In this document: positions 25,444 through 34,136 of the stretch, in pieces | Layout of the letters: each line of letters starts with the position of its first letter | Position numbering within the stretch: the stretch's first letter is position 1 | NCBI RefSeq assembly: GCF_001514215.1 | Contig: NZ_KQ948862.1 | Location: forward strand, 1 to 64,000 | Length of the DNA: 64,000 nucleotides | Direction of reading: 5' to 3' | Source: Streptomyces bungoensis | GTDB lineage: Bacteria > Actinomycetota > Actinomycetes > Streptomycetales > Streptomycetaceae | Position numbers and translations under genes: made by a program | Notes under the pieces: model-generated | What the model was told of the DNA's origin: nothing | The model's input: only the letters and a program-made list of their open reading frames with translations | The model's database searches: none

Positions 25444-26211
25444 ATGACCGTGAAACTCGAAGTCGCCGAAGGTGTAGGAACCCTGCGTCTGGACCGGCCG
25501 CCGATGAACGCGCTGGACGTCGCCACGCAGGACCGGCTGAAGGAACTCGCCGAGGAGGCCACGCGCCGCGACGACGTGCGCGCCGTGGTGATCTACGGCG
25601 GCGAGCGGGTGTTCGCGGCGGGCGCGGACATCAAGGAGATGCAGGAGATGGACCACACCGCGATGGTCCTGCGCGCCCGCGCCCTGCAGGACTCCTTCAC
25701 CGCCGTCGCCCGCATCCCCAAGCCCGTCGTCGCCGCCATCACCGGGTACGCCCTCGGCGGCGGCTGCGAACTGGCCCTGTGCGCGGACTACCGCATCGCC
25801 GCCGAGAACGCCAAGCTCGGCCAGCCCGAGATCCTGCTCGGCCTGGTCCCGGGCGCCGGCGGCACCCAGCGCCTGCCCCGCCTGATCGGCCCCTCCAAGG
25901 CCAAGGACCTCATCTTCACCGGCCGTCAGGTGAAGGCCGACGAGGCCCTCGCCATCGGCCTGGTGGACCGGGTCGTGCCGGCCGCCGAGGTGTACGAGCA
26001 GGCGCACGCCTGGGCCGCGAAGCTCGCGCAGGGGCCGGCGATCGCGCTGCGCGCGGCGAAGGAGTCGGTGGACACCGGTCTGGAGACCGACATCGACACC
26101 GGGCTCGCCGTCGAGCGGAACTGGTTCGCCGGTCTGTTCGCCACCGAGGACCGCGCGCGCGGCATGCGCAGCTTCGTGGAGGAGGGGCCGGGCAAGGCCA
26201 AGTTCCTCTGA
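25444..26211 (+). CDS. Enoyl-CoA hydratase/isomerase (crotonase) family protein
   Basis: This 255-residue crotonase-fold protein likely hydrates 2-enoyl-CoA in fatty-acid breakdown. The oxyanion-hole segments are [15 protein letters not shown] and [14 protein letters not shown]. The catalytic region [21 protein letters not shown] carries Glu residues at the expected hydratase positions. A GTG at 25423 is in frame, but ATG 25444 is preferred: TAACCT (25431-25436) ends 7 bases before it, as at several probable leaderless genes here, and the N-terminus [19 protein letters not shown] then starts as usual. It is a single gene behind a terminator. The exact substrate is unknown. Confidence 0.9.
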   Translation: MTVKLEVAEGVGTLRLDRPPMNALDVATQDRLKELAEEATRRDDVRAVVIYGGERVFAAGADIKEMQEMDHTAMVLRARALQDSFTAVARIPKPVVAAITGYALGGGCELALCADYRIAAENAKLGQPEILLGLVPGAGGTQRLPRLIGPSKAKDLIFTGRQVKADEALAIGLVDRVVPAAEVYEQAHAWAAKLAQGPAIALRAAKESVDTGLETDIDTGLAVERNWFAGLFATEDRARGMRSFVEEGPGKAKFL

Positions 26212-26303
26212 GGCGCGTGCGGTGAGCCGCCCGAACTTTCCCCCGGGGGCTTGCTGTTGACGTCCCGTCTGATCCGGGTCCCTCGATGGGGCGGTTTATC
26301 GCA

Positions 26304-26323
26304 ACCTTAAGGCCACCTTAAGT
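26304..26323. promoter_or_regulatory. Direct repeat ACCTTAAG with 11-base period
   Basis: ACCTTAAGG (26304-26312) and ACCTTAAGT (26315-26323) repeat at exactly 11 bases, one helical turn, in the otherwise empty 296-base gap before the GHKL ATPase gene. Tandem sites with this period are typical of OmpR-family response regulators. A TTGACG lies upstream at about 26258, without a clear -10 partner. Confidence 0.45.
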
Positions 26324-26507
26324 CCGTCTCGTCGAGGGAACCCGCCGCTTGCCGGAAGGCGAGCCGTAGCCGCAGGTCGGCCGGGCCTCGACGGGCCCCG
26401 GCATGTCATCGGCATATGCCGTGCGAATGGAGCGGGCAGGGGGCGCGAGGGGGGCGTATTCCTCCGGAACGGCCACGCGGACCGCTTCGGGCCGCCATCA
26501 TGGGGGC

Positions 26508-27011
26508 ATGGCGGGGCTGGAGGGCATCGAACAGCCGCGGGGACACAGCCGTGCGGCCGCGGCGCGCTGGTCGCCCGCGGTCGAGGACGAACAGGCGCTC
26601 AAGGCGCTCGAACTGTTCGGCAACCCGGCGGAGGCGGAGATCCCGCTGCCGTCCCGCCCCGAGTCCGCGGCCACGGCGCGCCGGCTGACCCAGGTCGTCG
26701 TCCTGCGCCATTGGGGACTGACCCCCAAGATGACCGAGGACGCGGTCTTACTCGTCTCCGAACTCGTCGGCAACGCCGTACGGCACACCGGCGCCCGGGT
26801 CTTCGGCCTGAGGATGCGCCGCCGCCGCGGCTGGATCCGCGTCGAGGTCCGCGATCCCTCACGCGCGCTGCCCTGCCTGATGCCGGTTCAGGACCTGGAC
26901 GTCAGCGGCCGCGGCCTGTTCCTGGTGGACAAACTGGCCGACCGCTGGGGCGTCGACCTGCTGCCGCGGGGCAAGACCACCTGGTTCGAGATGCGCGTCG
27001 CCGACCGCTGA
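26508..27011 (+). CDS. GHKL-type ATP-binding regulator (RsbW-like anti-sigma/serine kinase family)
   Basis: This 167-residue protein has a HATPase_c domain with N box LLVSELVGNAVRHT (about 80-93), VEVRDPSRALP as the G1-like segment and SGRGLFLVDKLADRWG as the G2 segment. Streptomyces encodes many such stand-alone ATPases, some of which inhibit sigma factors or modify anti-anti-sigma proteins. No partner gene is adjacent. ATG 26508 is chosen for the GGGGG just before it and because the composition upstream is not coding-like. The target is unknown. Confidence 0.85.
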   Translation: MAGLEGIEQPRGHSRAAAARWSPAVEDEQALKALELFGNPAEAEIPLPSRPESAATARRLTQVVVLRHWGLTPKMTEDAVLLVSELVGNAVRHTGARVFGLRMRRRRGWIRVEVRDPSRALPCLMPVQDLDVSGRGLFLVDKLADRWGVDLLPRGKTTWFEMRVADR

Positions 27012-27097
27012 CCCACCCTCCCGGGGGACGACCCGAAATCATCCCCCATATGGGCGAATCGGGGGTTTTCTTACCCAGCACCCCTTAAATGGTGCGG

Positions 27098-27886
27098 GTG
27101 ACCACGACCAACCGACGTGACGTGCTGCGCACGAGCGCGCTGCTCGTCGCCGGCGGCGCGCTCGCCGCCGGCTGCGGCACCGGCCAGGACGCCCCGCCCG
27201 CCGCGGCCTCCGCGTCCGCCGGGTCCGCGTCCGGCCACCCCGCGGCCACCCCCCGTACCGCACCCGCCCCCCGGGCCTACCCCGGGCAGCCCGCCCAGAT
27301 CACCCACGGCCCGCGCACCCGCCCCCAGGTCGCCCTCACCTTCCACGGCCAGGGCGACCCCGCCCTCGCCACCTCCCTGCTCGCCACGGCCGAACGGAAC
27401 GGGGCCCGGCTCACCGTGCTCGCCGTCGGCACCTGGCTGGACGAACACCCCGGCCTCGCCCGCCGCATTCTCGACGGCGGCCACGACCTCGGCAACCACA
27501 CCCAGCGGCACGTCTCCATCAACGCCATGTCCGAGGCCGGCGCGCGCCAGGAGATCACCGGCTGCGCCGAGCGCCTGAAACGGCTCACCGGGTCCATCGG
27601 CACCTGGTTCCGCCCCTCCCGCTCCCCGACCGCCTCCCCGCTGGTCGCCCGGCTGGCCCGCGCCGCCGGCTACCCCCACGTGCTGTCGTACGAGGTCGAC
27701 TCCCTCGACTACACCCGGCCCGGCGCCGACGCCGTCACCCGGAAGGTCCTCGCCGAGGCCCGCGCCGGGTCGGTGGTGAGCCTGCACTTCGGCTATCCGG
27801 ACACGGTCGCCGCCCTCCCCGCCGTACTCCACGAACTCGGCCGCCGCGGACTGCGCGCGGTCACCACCACGGAGCTGCTGAGCTGA
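27098..27886 (+). CDS. Polysaccharide deacetylase-like (NodB/CE4) Tat lipoprotein with altered motif 1
   Basis: This protein of about 262 residues starts with a twin-arginine signal (TTTNRRDVLRTSALLVAGG) and lipobox LAAGC, so it is likely exported folded and lipid-anchored. The NodB fold is recognisable by HTQRHVSINAMS (the metal-binding HxxxH motif 2) and TWFRPSRSP (motif 3). Motif 1 reads LTFHGQGDP instead of TFDDGP, so the catalytic-base position has changed. Its activity is therefore uncertain. An ATG at 27089 lacks a ribosome site; GTG 27098 lies 7 bases after TTAAAT. The stop overlaps the next start (TGATG), coupling it to the beta-propeller lipoprotein. Confidence 0.82.
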   Translation: MTTTNRRDVLRTSALLVAGGALAAGCGTGQDAPPAAASASAGSASGHPAATPRTAPAPRAYPGQPAQITHGPRTRPQVALTFHGQGDPALATSLLATAERNGARLTVLAVGTWLDEHPGLARRILDGGHDLGNHTQRHVSINAMSEAGARQEITGCAERLKRLTGSIGTWFRPSRSPTASPLVARLARAAGYPHVLSYEVDSLDYTRPGADAVTRKVLAEARAGSVVSLHFGYPDTVAALPAVLHELGRRGLRAVTTTELLS

Positions 27887-29073
27887 TGCCCACCAACCGA
27901 GCCGCCCGCCTGCTGGCCGCGGGAGCCGCCCTCACCGCCCTGACCCTGCTGTCCGCCTGCGGGTCGGGCGCCGACCACTCCGGGCGGTCGGCCCGCGGCA
28001 GCACGGCGCCGGCCCGGCCGCAGGCGCCGAGACAGCAGGTGGACGTGCTGCCCGGGATGCCCCCGGTCGTGGACCCGAAGGACATCTACGCCGCCGACCG
28101 CCCGAACCTGCTCTCCCCGGTGGTCAAGGGCTTCCCGTCCCGGGTGTACGTGCCGAACACCAACTCCGACACGGTCACCGTCATCGACCCGCGCACGTAC
28201 AAGGTGATCGAGACCATCCCGGTCGGCCGGCAGCCCCAGCACGTCGTGCCGTCCTGGGACATGAAGACCCTGTGGGTCAACAACGACCTCGGCAACAGCC
28301 TCACCCCCATCGACCCCAGGACCGGCAAGGCCGGCGACCCGGTGCCGGTGCACGACCCCTACAACCTGTACTTCACGCCCGACGGCAGGTACGCCGTGGT
28401 CATGGCCTCCATGGACCGGCAGCTGGTGTTCCGCGACGCGCACACCATGAAGATCGTGAAGACCGTCCCGGTCAGCTGCCACGGCGTCAACCACGCCGAC
28501 TTCTCGGTCGACGGCAAGTACTTCATCGTCTCCTGCGAGTTCAGCGGCGAACTGCTCAAGGTCGACACCGCGCGGATGAAGGTCGTCGGCCAGCAGAAGC
28601 TGCCCTACCACGGGGCCATGCCGCAGGACGTCAAGATCGCGCCGGACGGCAGCCGCTACTACATCGCCGACATGGTCGCGAACGGCCTGTGGATCCTGAA
28701 CGGGAACACCTTCGAAAAGCCGGAGTTCCTCGCCACCGGCAAGGGCGCCCACGGCCTCTACATCAGCCGGGACTCCCGCGAGATGTACATCTCCAACCGC
28801 GGCGAGGGCACCATCTCCATCTTCGACTTCACCCGGAACCGGCTCACCAAGAAGTGGCGGCTGCCCGGCGGCGGCAGCCCCGACATGGGCGGGGTCTCGG
28901 CCGACGGCAAGGTGCTCTGGCTCTCCGGCCGCTACAACTCCGAGGTGTACGCCATCGACACCCGCACCGGCGCCCAGCTGGCCCGCATCAGGGTCGGCAG
29001 CGGACCGCACGGCCTCGCCGTCTACCCGCAGCCCGGCCGCTACTCGCTCGGGCACACCGGCATCTTCCGCTGA
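27886..29073 (+). CDS. YVTN/YncE-type beta-propeller lipoprotein
   Basis: This 395-residue lipoprotein has lipobox LLSAC near residue 25 and a seven-bladed propeller built from repeats such as RVYVPNTNSDTVTVIDPRTYKVIETIPVG, TLWVNNDLGNSLTPIDPRTG, REMYISNRGEGTISIFDFT and the closing GSGPHGLAVYPQPG. It carries no catalytic signature; such propellers bind proteins, glycans or small molecules. The start shares one base with the stop of the deacetylase-like gene (TGATG), so the two lipoproteins are made together and probably work at the same surface. The ligand is unknown. Confidence 0.87.
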   Translation: MPTNRAARLLAAGAALTALTLLSACGSGADHSGRSARGSTAPARPQAPRQQVDVLPGMPPVVDPKDIYAADRPNLLSPVVKGFPSRVYVPNTNSDTVTVIDPRTYKVIETIPVGRQPQHVVPSWDMKTLWVNNDLGNSLTPIDPRTGKAGDPVPVHDPYNLYFTPDGRYAVVMASMDRQLVFRDAHTMKIVKTVPVSCHGVNHADFSVDGKYFIVSCEFSGELLKVDTARMKVVGQQKLPYHGAMPQDVKIAPDGSRYYIADMVANGLWILNGNTFEKPEFLATGKGAHGLYISRDSREMYISNRGEGTISIFDFTRNRLTKKWRLPGGGSPDMGGVSADGKVLWLSGRYNSEVYAIDTRTGAQLARIRVGSGPHGLAVYPQPGRYSLGHTGIFR

Positions 29074-29080
29074 CCGCCCG

Positions 29081-29713
29081 TCAGGACCGGAGCAGCAGCG
29101 CCTCCGCGCCCACCGCGCGGTAACCGGCCGCCTGGAACGCCCGCACGCTGCGGGCGTTGCCCGGCGCGACCTGCGCCCACAGCGGCTCGGCGGCCAGGTG
29201 CCGGGCGGCGGTCACCAGCAGCCGCCCCAGCCCCCGGTGCCGTACCCCCTCGTCCACCTCGACCGACACCTCCAGCCGGCCGCCGACCCCGCGCCCCAGG
29301 ACCAGCACCCCGCCGTCCGCCGTCCAGGCGCGCACGTCGTCGCGGCGCCCGCGGGCGTAGACGATGCGGGGATGGCCGGCGTCCCCGATCTCGCTCAGCG
29401 CCACCGGCGGCCCGCCGGGCAGGGGAGAGCCGACCAGGAGCGCGTCGACGGTCTCCGTCCGGCGTCCCGTCCGGGCCAGGAAGGCGGCGAGGAAGGCGGG
29501 GTTCATCGGCGCGGCCAGCGGATCGCAGTCCACGGCGCCCAGCGCGTCGTGCACCCACCGCGGATCCTCGTCCGTGAACACCACGGAGTGCGCGGTGAAC
29601 GACAGCACCCCCGCGTCCCGGGGCGAGGCCTGCGGCACCACGGTGACCCCGCCGTCCGCCGGCGGGAAGACGCCGAGCGCCGCCGCGTCGAGAATGTCAC
29701 GCAAGGTCTCCAA
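29081..29713 (-). CDS. GNAT-family N-acetyltransferase-like protein
   Basis: The roughly 210-residue protein has a C-terminal GNAT domain: GGRLEVSVEVDEGVRHRGLGRLLVTAARHLA includes the acetyl-CoA loop (RHRGLGR), followed by PLWAQVAPGNARSVRAFQAAGYRAVGAEALL. The first 100 residues resemble a divergent second domain. The frame extends to 29818, but the TTG at 29713 follows a GAAGGAG site 8 bases earlier and is preferred. The substrate is unknown. It is convergent with the propeller lipoprotein, with only 7 bases between the stops. Confidence 0.75.
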   Translation of the reverse strand: METLRDILDAAALGVFPPADGGVTVVPQASPRDAGVLSFTAHSVVFTDEDPRWVHDALGAVDCDPLAAPMNPAFLAAFLARTGRRTETVDALLVGSPLPGGPPVALSEIGDAGHPRIVYARGRRDDVRAWTADGGVLVLGRGVGGRLEVSVEVDEGVRHRGLGRLLVTAARHLAAEPLWAQVAPGNARSVRAFQAAGYRAVGAEALLLRS

Positions 29714-29832
29714 GGTGCCGCTCCTTCGGTCTTCACCCACCGGGAGGAGGCCCGGACTCGCCGGGCCGTTAATCTGACCTGCGACAGTACGCCGACACGG
29801 CACGAGCAACACGAACACAAAGGGGCGGATCG

Positions 29833-30045
29833 GTGGCGGACATCGAGGCAGCGCGCAAGGAGTTCCAGCGGATCGACGCGGACGGTGACGGGTTCATCAC
29901 CGCGGCCGAGTTCAAGTCCGCCCTGGCGCAGGGGGGTGACTGGAACGTCACCGACACGGTCGCGGAGGCGATCATCAAGACCCGCGACCTCAACGGCGAC
30001 AAGGTCCTCTCCTTCGACGAGTTCTGGACCTACCTCAGCAGGTGA
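29833..30045 (+). CDS. Small EF-hand calcium-binding protein
   Basis: This 70-residue cytoplasmic protein is made of two EF hands. Loop 1 is DADGDGFITAAE (residues 15-26) and loop 2 DLNGDKVLSFDE (52-63); both have the acidic residues and the terminal Glu needed to bind calcium. It belongs to the calmodulin-like Cab proteins described in Streptomyces. GTG 29833 has an AGGGGCGG site. It is a single gene with its own very strong terminator at 30051-30090. Its partner protein is not evident from context. Confidence 0.92.
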   Translation: MADIEAARKEFQRIDADGDGFITAAEFKSALAQGGDWNVTDTVAEAIIKTRDLNGDKVLSFDEFWTYLSR

Positions 30046-30050
30046 CCCAC

Positions 30051-30090
30051 CCGGAGGGGGCGCCGTCCGCCCGGACGGCGCCCCCTCCGG
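30051..30090 (+). terminator. Terminator of the EF-hand gene (18-bp perfect stem)
   Basis: An 18-base arm (30051-30068) pairs perfectly with 30073-30090 around a GCCC loop, 5 bases after the stop codon. Confidence 0.85.
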
Positions 30091-30192
30091 CATCTCACCC
30101 GTTCGCCGCAGCCACGGAATAGTCCCGGGCCCCGCGGGGTTGTCGCCCGTCGACGGAAGTATGCACATGCATCGATCCTGGAAGGGCCAGAC

Positions 30193-30855
30193 ATGAAGAT
30201 CGGCATCATCGGCGCGGGCAACATCGGCGGCAACCTCACCCGGCGGCTCACCGCCCTCGGCCACGACGTGTCCGTGGCCAACTCGCGCGGCCCCGAGACC
30301 CTCAAGGAACTCGCCGAGGAGACCGGCGCTACTCCCGTACGGGTCGAGGAGGCGGCGAACGGCGCCGAGGTCGTCGTCGTCACCGTCCCGCTGAAGGCGG
30401 TTCCCGACCTGCCCTCCGGCCTGCTGGACGGCGCGGCCGACGGTGCCGCCGTCATCGACACCGGCAACTACTACCCGCAGCAGCGCGACGGCCGGATCGC
30501 CGGCATCGAGGACGACGGGCTGACCGAGAGCCGCTGGACCGAACGGCACCTGGGCCACCCCGTCGTCAAGGCCTTCAACGGCACCTACGCACAGGACATC
30601 CTGGAGCGCCCCCGCCCGGCCGGCGACCCCGAGCGCATGGCCCTGCCGGTCGCCGGCGACGACGAGGCCGCCAAGGCGAAGGTCCGCGCGCTCATCGAGG
30701 AACTCGGCTTCGACACGGTCGACGCGGGCGGCATCGACGACTCCTGGCGGCAGCAGCCGGGCACGCCGGTGTACGGCCTGCGGGAGGGCGTGGACGCCGT
30801 GAAGCAGGCACTGACGGCAGCGTCCCCGGAACGCCCGGCGGACTTCCGCGGCTGA
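30193..30855 (+). CDS. NADPH-dependent F420 reductase-like / NAD(P)-binding oxidoreductase
   Basis: This 220-residue protein begins with a Rossmann nucleotide-binding motif (KIGIIGAGNIGGNLTRRL) and ANSRGPETL at the end of beta-2, which favours NADP. VVVVTVPLKAVPDLP and the later LGHPVVKAFNGTYA match the F420_oxidored family. Whether it reduces F420 or acts on another substrate cannot be decided here. A GGAAGGG site precedes the ATG. It is monocistronic and ends at a shared terminator. Confidence 0.85.
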   Translation: MKIGIIGAGNIGGNLTRRLTALGHDVSVANSRGPETLKELAEETGATPVRVEEAANGAEVVVVTVPLKAVPDLPSGLLDGAADGAAVIDTGNYYPQQRDGRIAGIEDDGLTESRWTERHLGHPVVKAFNGTYAQDILERPRPAGDPERMALPVAGDDEAAKAKVRALIEELGFDTVDAGGIDDSWRQQPGTPVYGLREGVDAVKQALTAASPERPADFRG

Positions 30856-30877
30856 ACCGGCGCAGCACCGCCGCGTG

Positions 30878-30901
30878 GAGCGGCCCGGTCACGGGCCGCT
30901 C
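30878..30901. terminator. Bidirectional terminator between convergent genes
   Basis: GAGCGGCCCG (30878-30887) pairs with CGGGCCGCTC (30892-30901) around GTCA. It lies between the convergent stops at 30855 and 30910. Confidence 0.7.
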
Positions 30902-30909
30902 GACCGGCT

Positions 30910-32400
30910 TCAGCGCACGCCCTCCCACACGGCCCGCTCCTGCGGGCGGGGATCGTCCACGGCCGTGGAGACCGTGTCGAACCGCATGGTGGTGCGGGTG
31001 CCCGTGGTGTACGCCGGCCATCCGGGGGTGCCGGTGGTGGCGAAGGAGACCCAGGCGCCGTGCATCGCGTCGGCGATCTGCTGGGGGAGCGCGGGGCCGA
31101 GCAGCGGGAGGAAGGCCTCGTCCCCGAGGTTGTCGAAGACGAAGGGCAGTTCCGTGGCGTGGGCGGCGCCGAGGAGGCCGTCGAAGGTGGGCGGCCGCCA
31201 GGCGAACTCGTACAGGAACACCCCTCCCGGACGGCGGCCGGCGTGGGCCTCGGCCAGCCGGATCGCGGGGACGCGGTAGAACCAGTCCGTGACCAGCGCC
31301 GCCAGGAGGTCGCCCGGGGACGCCCCGGGCCGCTGCTCGCGGTAGACGGGGAGGGCCCGGTCGGGGTCCAGGCCGTAGCCGGCCGCCGTCCGGCGCAGCG
31401 CCTCCTCGGTGACGTGGCCGATGACGCCCGTGGGGACGACGAACAGCCGGAACTCGTCGCTGTTGGAGCCCACCAGGAGGTCCGTCCCGGCCTCGGCCGC
31501 GCGGGTGAGGACGTCGGCGGGCGCCTGGGGCAGGCTGTCGCCGTCGACGACGGGTTCGAACGGCATGAGGTTGTGCACGACCTCCCCCCACAGCTCGGGG
31601 TCCGGGCGGGCGGAGACGGCCGCGCGCAGCTTCTGCTGGGCGGTGAGCAGCTGCTCGGTGGGGACGGCGGCGAGGGCGGCGCTCGTGGCCGGTACACCGA
31701 GCATCCGCGCCAGCTGGTCCGTGACACGCCGGGCGGTGGCCGGGGTGAGGCTGTGGTGCGCGGCCCCGCTCTGCAGGATCGCCCTGCGGAAGAGTCCCGC
31801 GGCGCGGGGCATGGCCAGCAGCGCGCCGATGCTCATGGCGCCCGCCGACTCGCCGAACACCGTGACCCGGTCCGGGTCGCCGCCGAAGGCCGCGATGTTG
31901 TCCCTGACCCACTCCAGGGCGGCGATCTGGTCCAGCAGCCCGCGGTTGTCGGGGGTGCCGTCGAGGTGGAGGAAACCGTCCGCCCCGAGGCGGTAGTTGA
32001 GGGTGACCAGGACGACGCCGTCCCGGGCGAAGGCGGTGCCGTCGTAACCGGCGACCGAGCCCGAGCCGTTGGCGAAGGCTCCGCCGTGCACCCACACCAT
32101 GACGGGAAGGCGCCCCGCGGGATCGGGCGTCCACACGTTCAGGTTCAGGCAGTCGTCCCCGGGGATGTGCGCTTCGGGGATGAGCCGGTCGAAGGGCGGT
32201 ACGTAGGGTGCGTGCGGGGCGGTCGGCCCGTGGGCGGTGGCCTCGCGCACGCCGTCCCAGCCGGCGGGCGGCCGGGGTGCGGCCAGGCGCAGGGGCCCGA
32301 CCGGGGGCGCCGCGTACGGGATGCCCTTGAACGCGGCGACACCGCTGTCGTCACGCACCCCGCGGACGGCACCCCGACGCGTGTGCACGATCGGTTGCAT
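30910..32400 (-). CDS. Type B carboxylesterase (alpha/beta hydrolase, para-nitrobenzyl esterase-like)
   Basis: This 496-residue cytoplasmic esterase contains AFKGIPYAAPPVGPLR near the N-terminus, EDCLNLNVWTP-like DDCLNLNVWTPD, MVWVHGGAF for the oxyanion hole, and the nucleophile serine in VTVFGESAGAMS. The acid and His follow in FLYEFAWRPP and ATELPFVF. No signal peptide is present. Family members hydrolyse simple or aromatic esters; the natural substrate is unknown. The ATG at 32400 gives the usual start TRRGAVRGV. Confidence 0.92.
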   Translation of the reverse strand: MQPIVHTRRGAVRGVRDDSGVAAFKGIPYAAPPVGPLRLAAPRPPAGWDGVREATAHGPTAPHAPYVPPFDRLIPEAHIPGDDCLNLNVWTPDPAGRLPVMVWVHGGAFANGSGSVAGYDGTAFARDGVVLVTLNYRLGADGFLHLDGTPDNRGLLDQIAALEWVRDNIAAFGGDPDRVTVFGESAGAMSIGALLAMPRAAGLFRRAILQSGAAHHSLTPATARRVTDQLARMLGVPATSAALAAVPTEQLLTAQQKLRAAVSARPDPELWGEVVHNLMPFEPVVDGDSLPQAPADVLTRAAEAGTDLLVGSNSDEFRLFVVPTGVIGHVTEEALRRTAAGYGLDPDRALPVYREQRPGASPGDLLAALVTDWFYRVPAIRLAEAHAGRRPGGVFLYEFAWRPPTFDGLLGAAHATELPFVFDNLGDEAFLPLLGPALPQQIADAMHGAWVSFATTGTPGWPAYTTGTRTTMRFDTVSTAVDDPRPQERAVWEGVR

Positions 32401-32454
32401 GAGGTGTGCTCTCCCTTGCCTCGGCTCAGTGCCCGTAGGGCCTGGCGGAGTCTC

Positions 32455-33009
32455 TCAGGGAGTGGCCCACGCGCGCAGCGCCGCCTTGCTCGTGAAGTCG
32501 GCCACGTCCTGGTCGTGCGGCTCGCTGCTGTACTGGTGGAAGCGCCACTTGGCCTTGATGCGCGGGTGGCCCGCGCTCACGTAGTCGGCGATCCACAGGC
32601 CGTCGCCGGCGTACGAGGTGGTGTCGATGTTCAGCCAGAAGTGCCGGTTGGCGTAGAGCAGGACCCTGTTGTGCGGGCGGAGCCTCTTCACCGTGCGGAT
32701 GAACTGGTCCTTCTCCGCGTTGCTGGCGTGCGTGCCGTCGCTGGTGGTCTCCCAGTCGACGGCGAGCAGGTCGCCCGCCCTCTCGGGGGCGTGCTGGACG
32801 AAGTACTCGGCCTGGGCGGTGATGTCGCCGGGCCACAGGAAGTGGTAGAAGCCGACGACGAGCCCGGCGTCGCGGCCGTGCTTGGTCTGGGCGGTGAGCC
32901 GGGGGTTGACGTACGAACGGCCCTCCGTCGCCTTGATGAAGACGAAGGAGAGGCCGTCCGTGCCGTACGACGAGGACTGGAACGCGCTGACATCGATGCC
33001 GTGGAGCAT
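32455..33009 (-). CDS. GH25-type lysozyme (muramidase) domain protein without signal peptide
   Basis: This 184-residue single-domain protein matches GH25: GIDVSAFQ at the start (D6), VFIKATEGRSYVNP, FYHFLWPG, the catalytic AVDWET (D85, E87), LLYANRHFW and the final WRFHQYSSEPHDQDVADF. GH25 enzymes cleave the MurNAc-GlcNAc bond of peptidoglycan. There is no signal peptide; ATG 33009 has a good GGGAG site and no secretion signal fits upstream. Release by another route or a role inside the cell is possible. It follows the PI-PLC-like gene on the same strand by 95 bases. Confidence 0.88.
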   Translation of the reverse strand: MLHGIDVSAFQSSSYGTDGLSFVFIKATEGRSYVNPRLTAQTKHGRDAGLVVGFYHFLWPGDITAQAEYFVQHAPERAGDLLAVDWETTSDGTHASNAEKDQFIRTVKRLRPHNRVLLYANRHFWLNIDTTSYAGDGLWIADYVSAGHPRIKAKWRFHQYSSEPHDQDVADFTSKAALRAWATP

Positions 33010-33104
33010 GTGGGGGACTCCCTGAAGTGCCGGTGGGGTGATCAGGAGTTGACTGATATATGCCCCGACCCGGTACCCCCGATCCGCGCGTTCGGCCGGA
33101 ATCC

Positions 33105-34136
33105 TCAGCCCCGGTCCGTCACCGAACTGAGGACCGAAGCGGACTTGGCCGACCAGTCCGAGGTGATGATGCTCGCGTGGTCCTTGGCCAGCAGGGCCAG
33201 CCGGTCGGCGACTTCGGCGTCCGTGGGGTCGGTGGAGGAGATCGCCGGGGAGACCCCGTCGGCCCCCGTCATGATCGAGATGTAGTGGTTCCTCGAGTAG
33301 AACGAGGTGTCGTAGCCGCTGTTCACGTAACTCGCCGCGTCCCCGTCGAAGAAGACGAACCACGGCTGGATCGAGGCGTCGTACCGGCTCGTGCGCGGGT
33401 CCCCGCCCTCGGCTCCGAGCACCGCGGGGAACGCCTCGGCCTCGGAGATCCGCCCGGCCGCGTACAGGTCGCGCAGGTGGTCCCCGTACTCCTCGTCCGT
33501 CCAGTAGTGGTCGAACGGGTTGGACTGCTCCACCGTGCCCGGGATCAGTTCGAAGAGGAACTTGCCCCGCAGCGCGTCGCGCGAGGGCCAGGCGTCGGCC
33601 TTCGCGGCCGCGTCCAGGGAGGGGTACGTCCCGCCCAGCAGATCGGCCGGCTTGAAGACGCTGCCGCCGAGCTTCTGCGACACGAGGGTGTCGAACTCGT
33701 CCGGGCCGAGCCCGCCCTTGTCGTTGAACCCCACCTTCATCTCGACCTTGAACACGATCGGCGGGTGGTCGGGGTGGAGCCGGTTCCAGGCCGCGATGTT
33801 GTCCAGGCAGCTGCCGAGGTCCTGGTTCCGGGCCTTGCTGTACAGCTCGGCGGGGGTCTTCGCCGCCTCGCAGTTGTTGTCGTCGCCGAACGGGTTGCTG
33901 TGACTGACCCGCCACCGGTGGCTGATGCTGTCGACGTACACGTCCAGTTCCAGCAGAGAGGCCCCGGAGTCCAGGGCCTGGGCGAAGTACGTGTACTTGT
34001 CCTTCTCGTAGGCGTTGTGCGTCCCGATCGCCGTCGTCCCCGAGAACCGGGGCTCCGCCGCGTGCGCCTGCCCGGACACCACGCCCACCAGGGCGGCGGC
34101 CCCCACCAGAGCCGCCAGCCTTCTGCCGCTTATCAT
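33105..34136 (-). CDS. Secreted calcium-dependent phosphoinositide phospholipase C-like enzyme
   Basis: This 343-residue protein has a Sec signal peptide (cut near GQAHA-AEP) and a TIM-barrel phosphodiesterase. The two catalytic His are H40 in AIGTHNAYEKDKY and H79 in RWRVSHSNP, with the metal-binding LLELDVYVD (E63, D65). Later segments are IVFKVEMKVGF and FLFELIPGTVEQSNPFDHYW. This matches the Ca2+-dependent PI-PLC family that cleaves inositol phospholipids. ATG 34136 follows AAGGGGAG by 7 bases. The host phospholipid target, or use against other organisms, is open. Confidence 0.88.
   Translation of the reverse strand: MISGRRLAALVGAAALVGVVSGQAHAAEPRFSGTTAIGTHNAYEKDKYTYFAQALDSGASLLELDVYVDSISHRWRVSHSNPFGDDNNCEAAKTPAELYSKARNQDLGSCLDNIAAWNRLHPDHPPIVFKVEMKVGFNDKGGLGPDEFDTLVSQKLGGSVFKPADLLGGTYPSLDAAAKADAWPSRDALRGKFLFELIPGTVEQSNPFDHYWTDEEYGDHLRDLYAAGRISEAEAFPAVLGAEGGDPRTSRYDASIQPWFVFFDGDAASYVNSGYDTSFYSRNHYISIMTGADGVSPAISSTDPTDAEVADRLALLAKDHASIITSDWSAKSASVLSSVTDRG

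Noticed and set aside
26403-26507. N-terminal extension of the GHKL ATPase gene starting at 26403
   Set aside because: The extra 35 residues lack family resemblance and the ATG at 26508 has a clear G-rich ribosome site.
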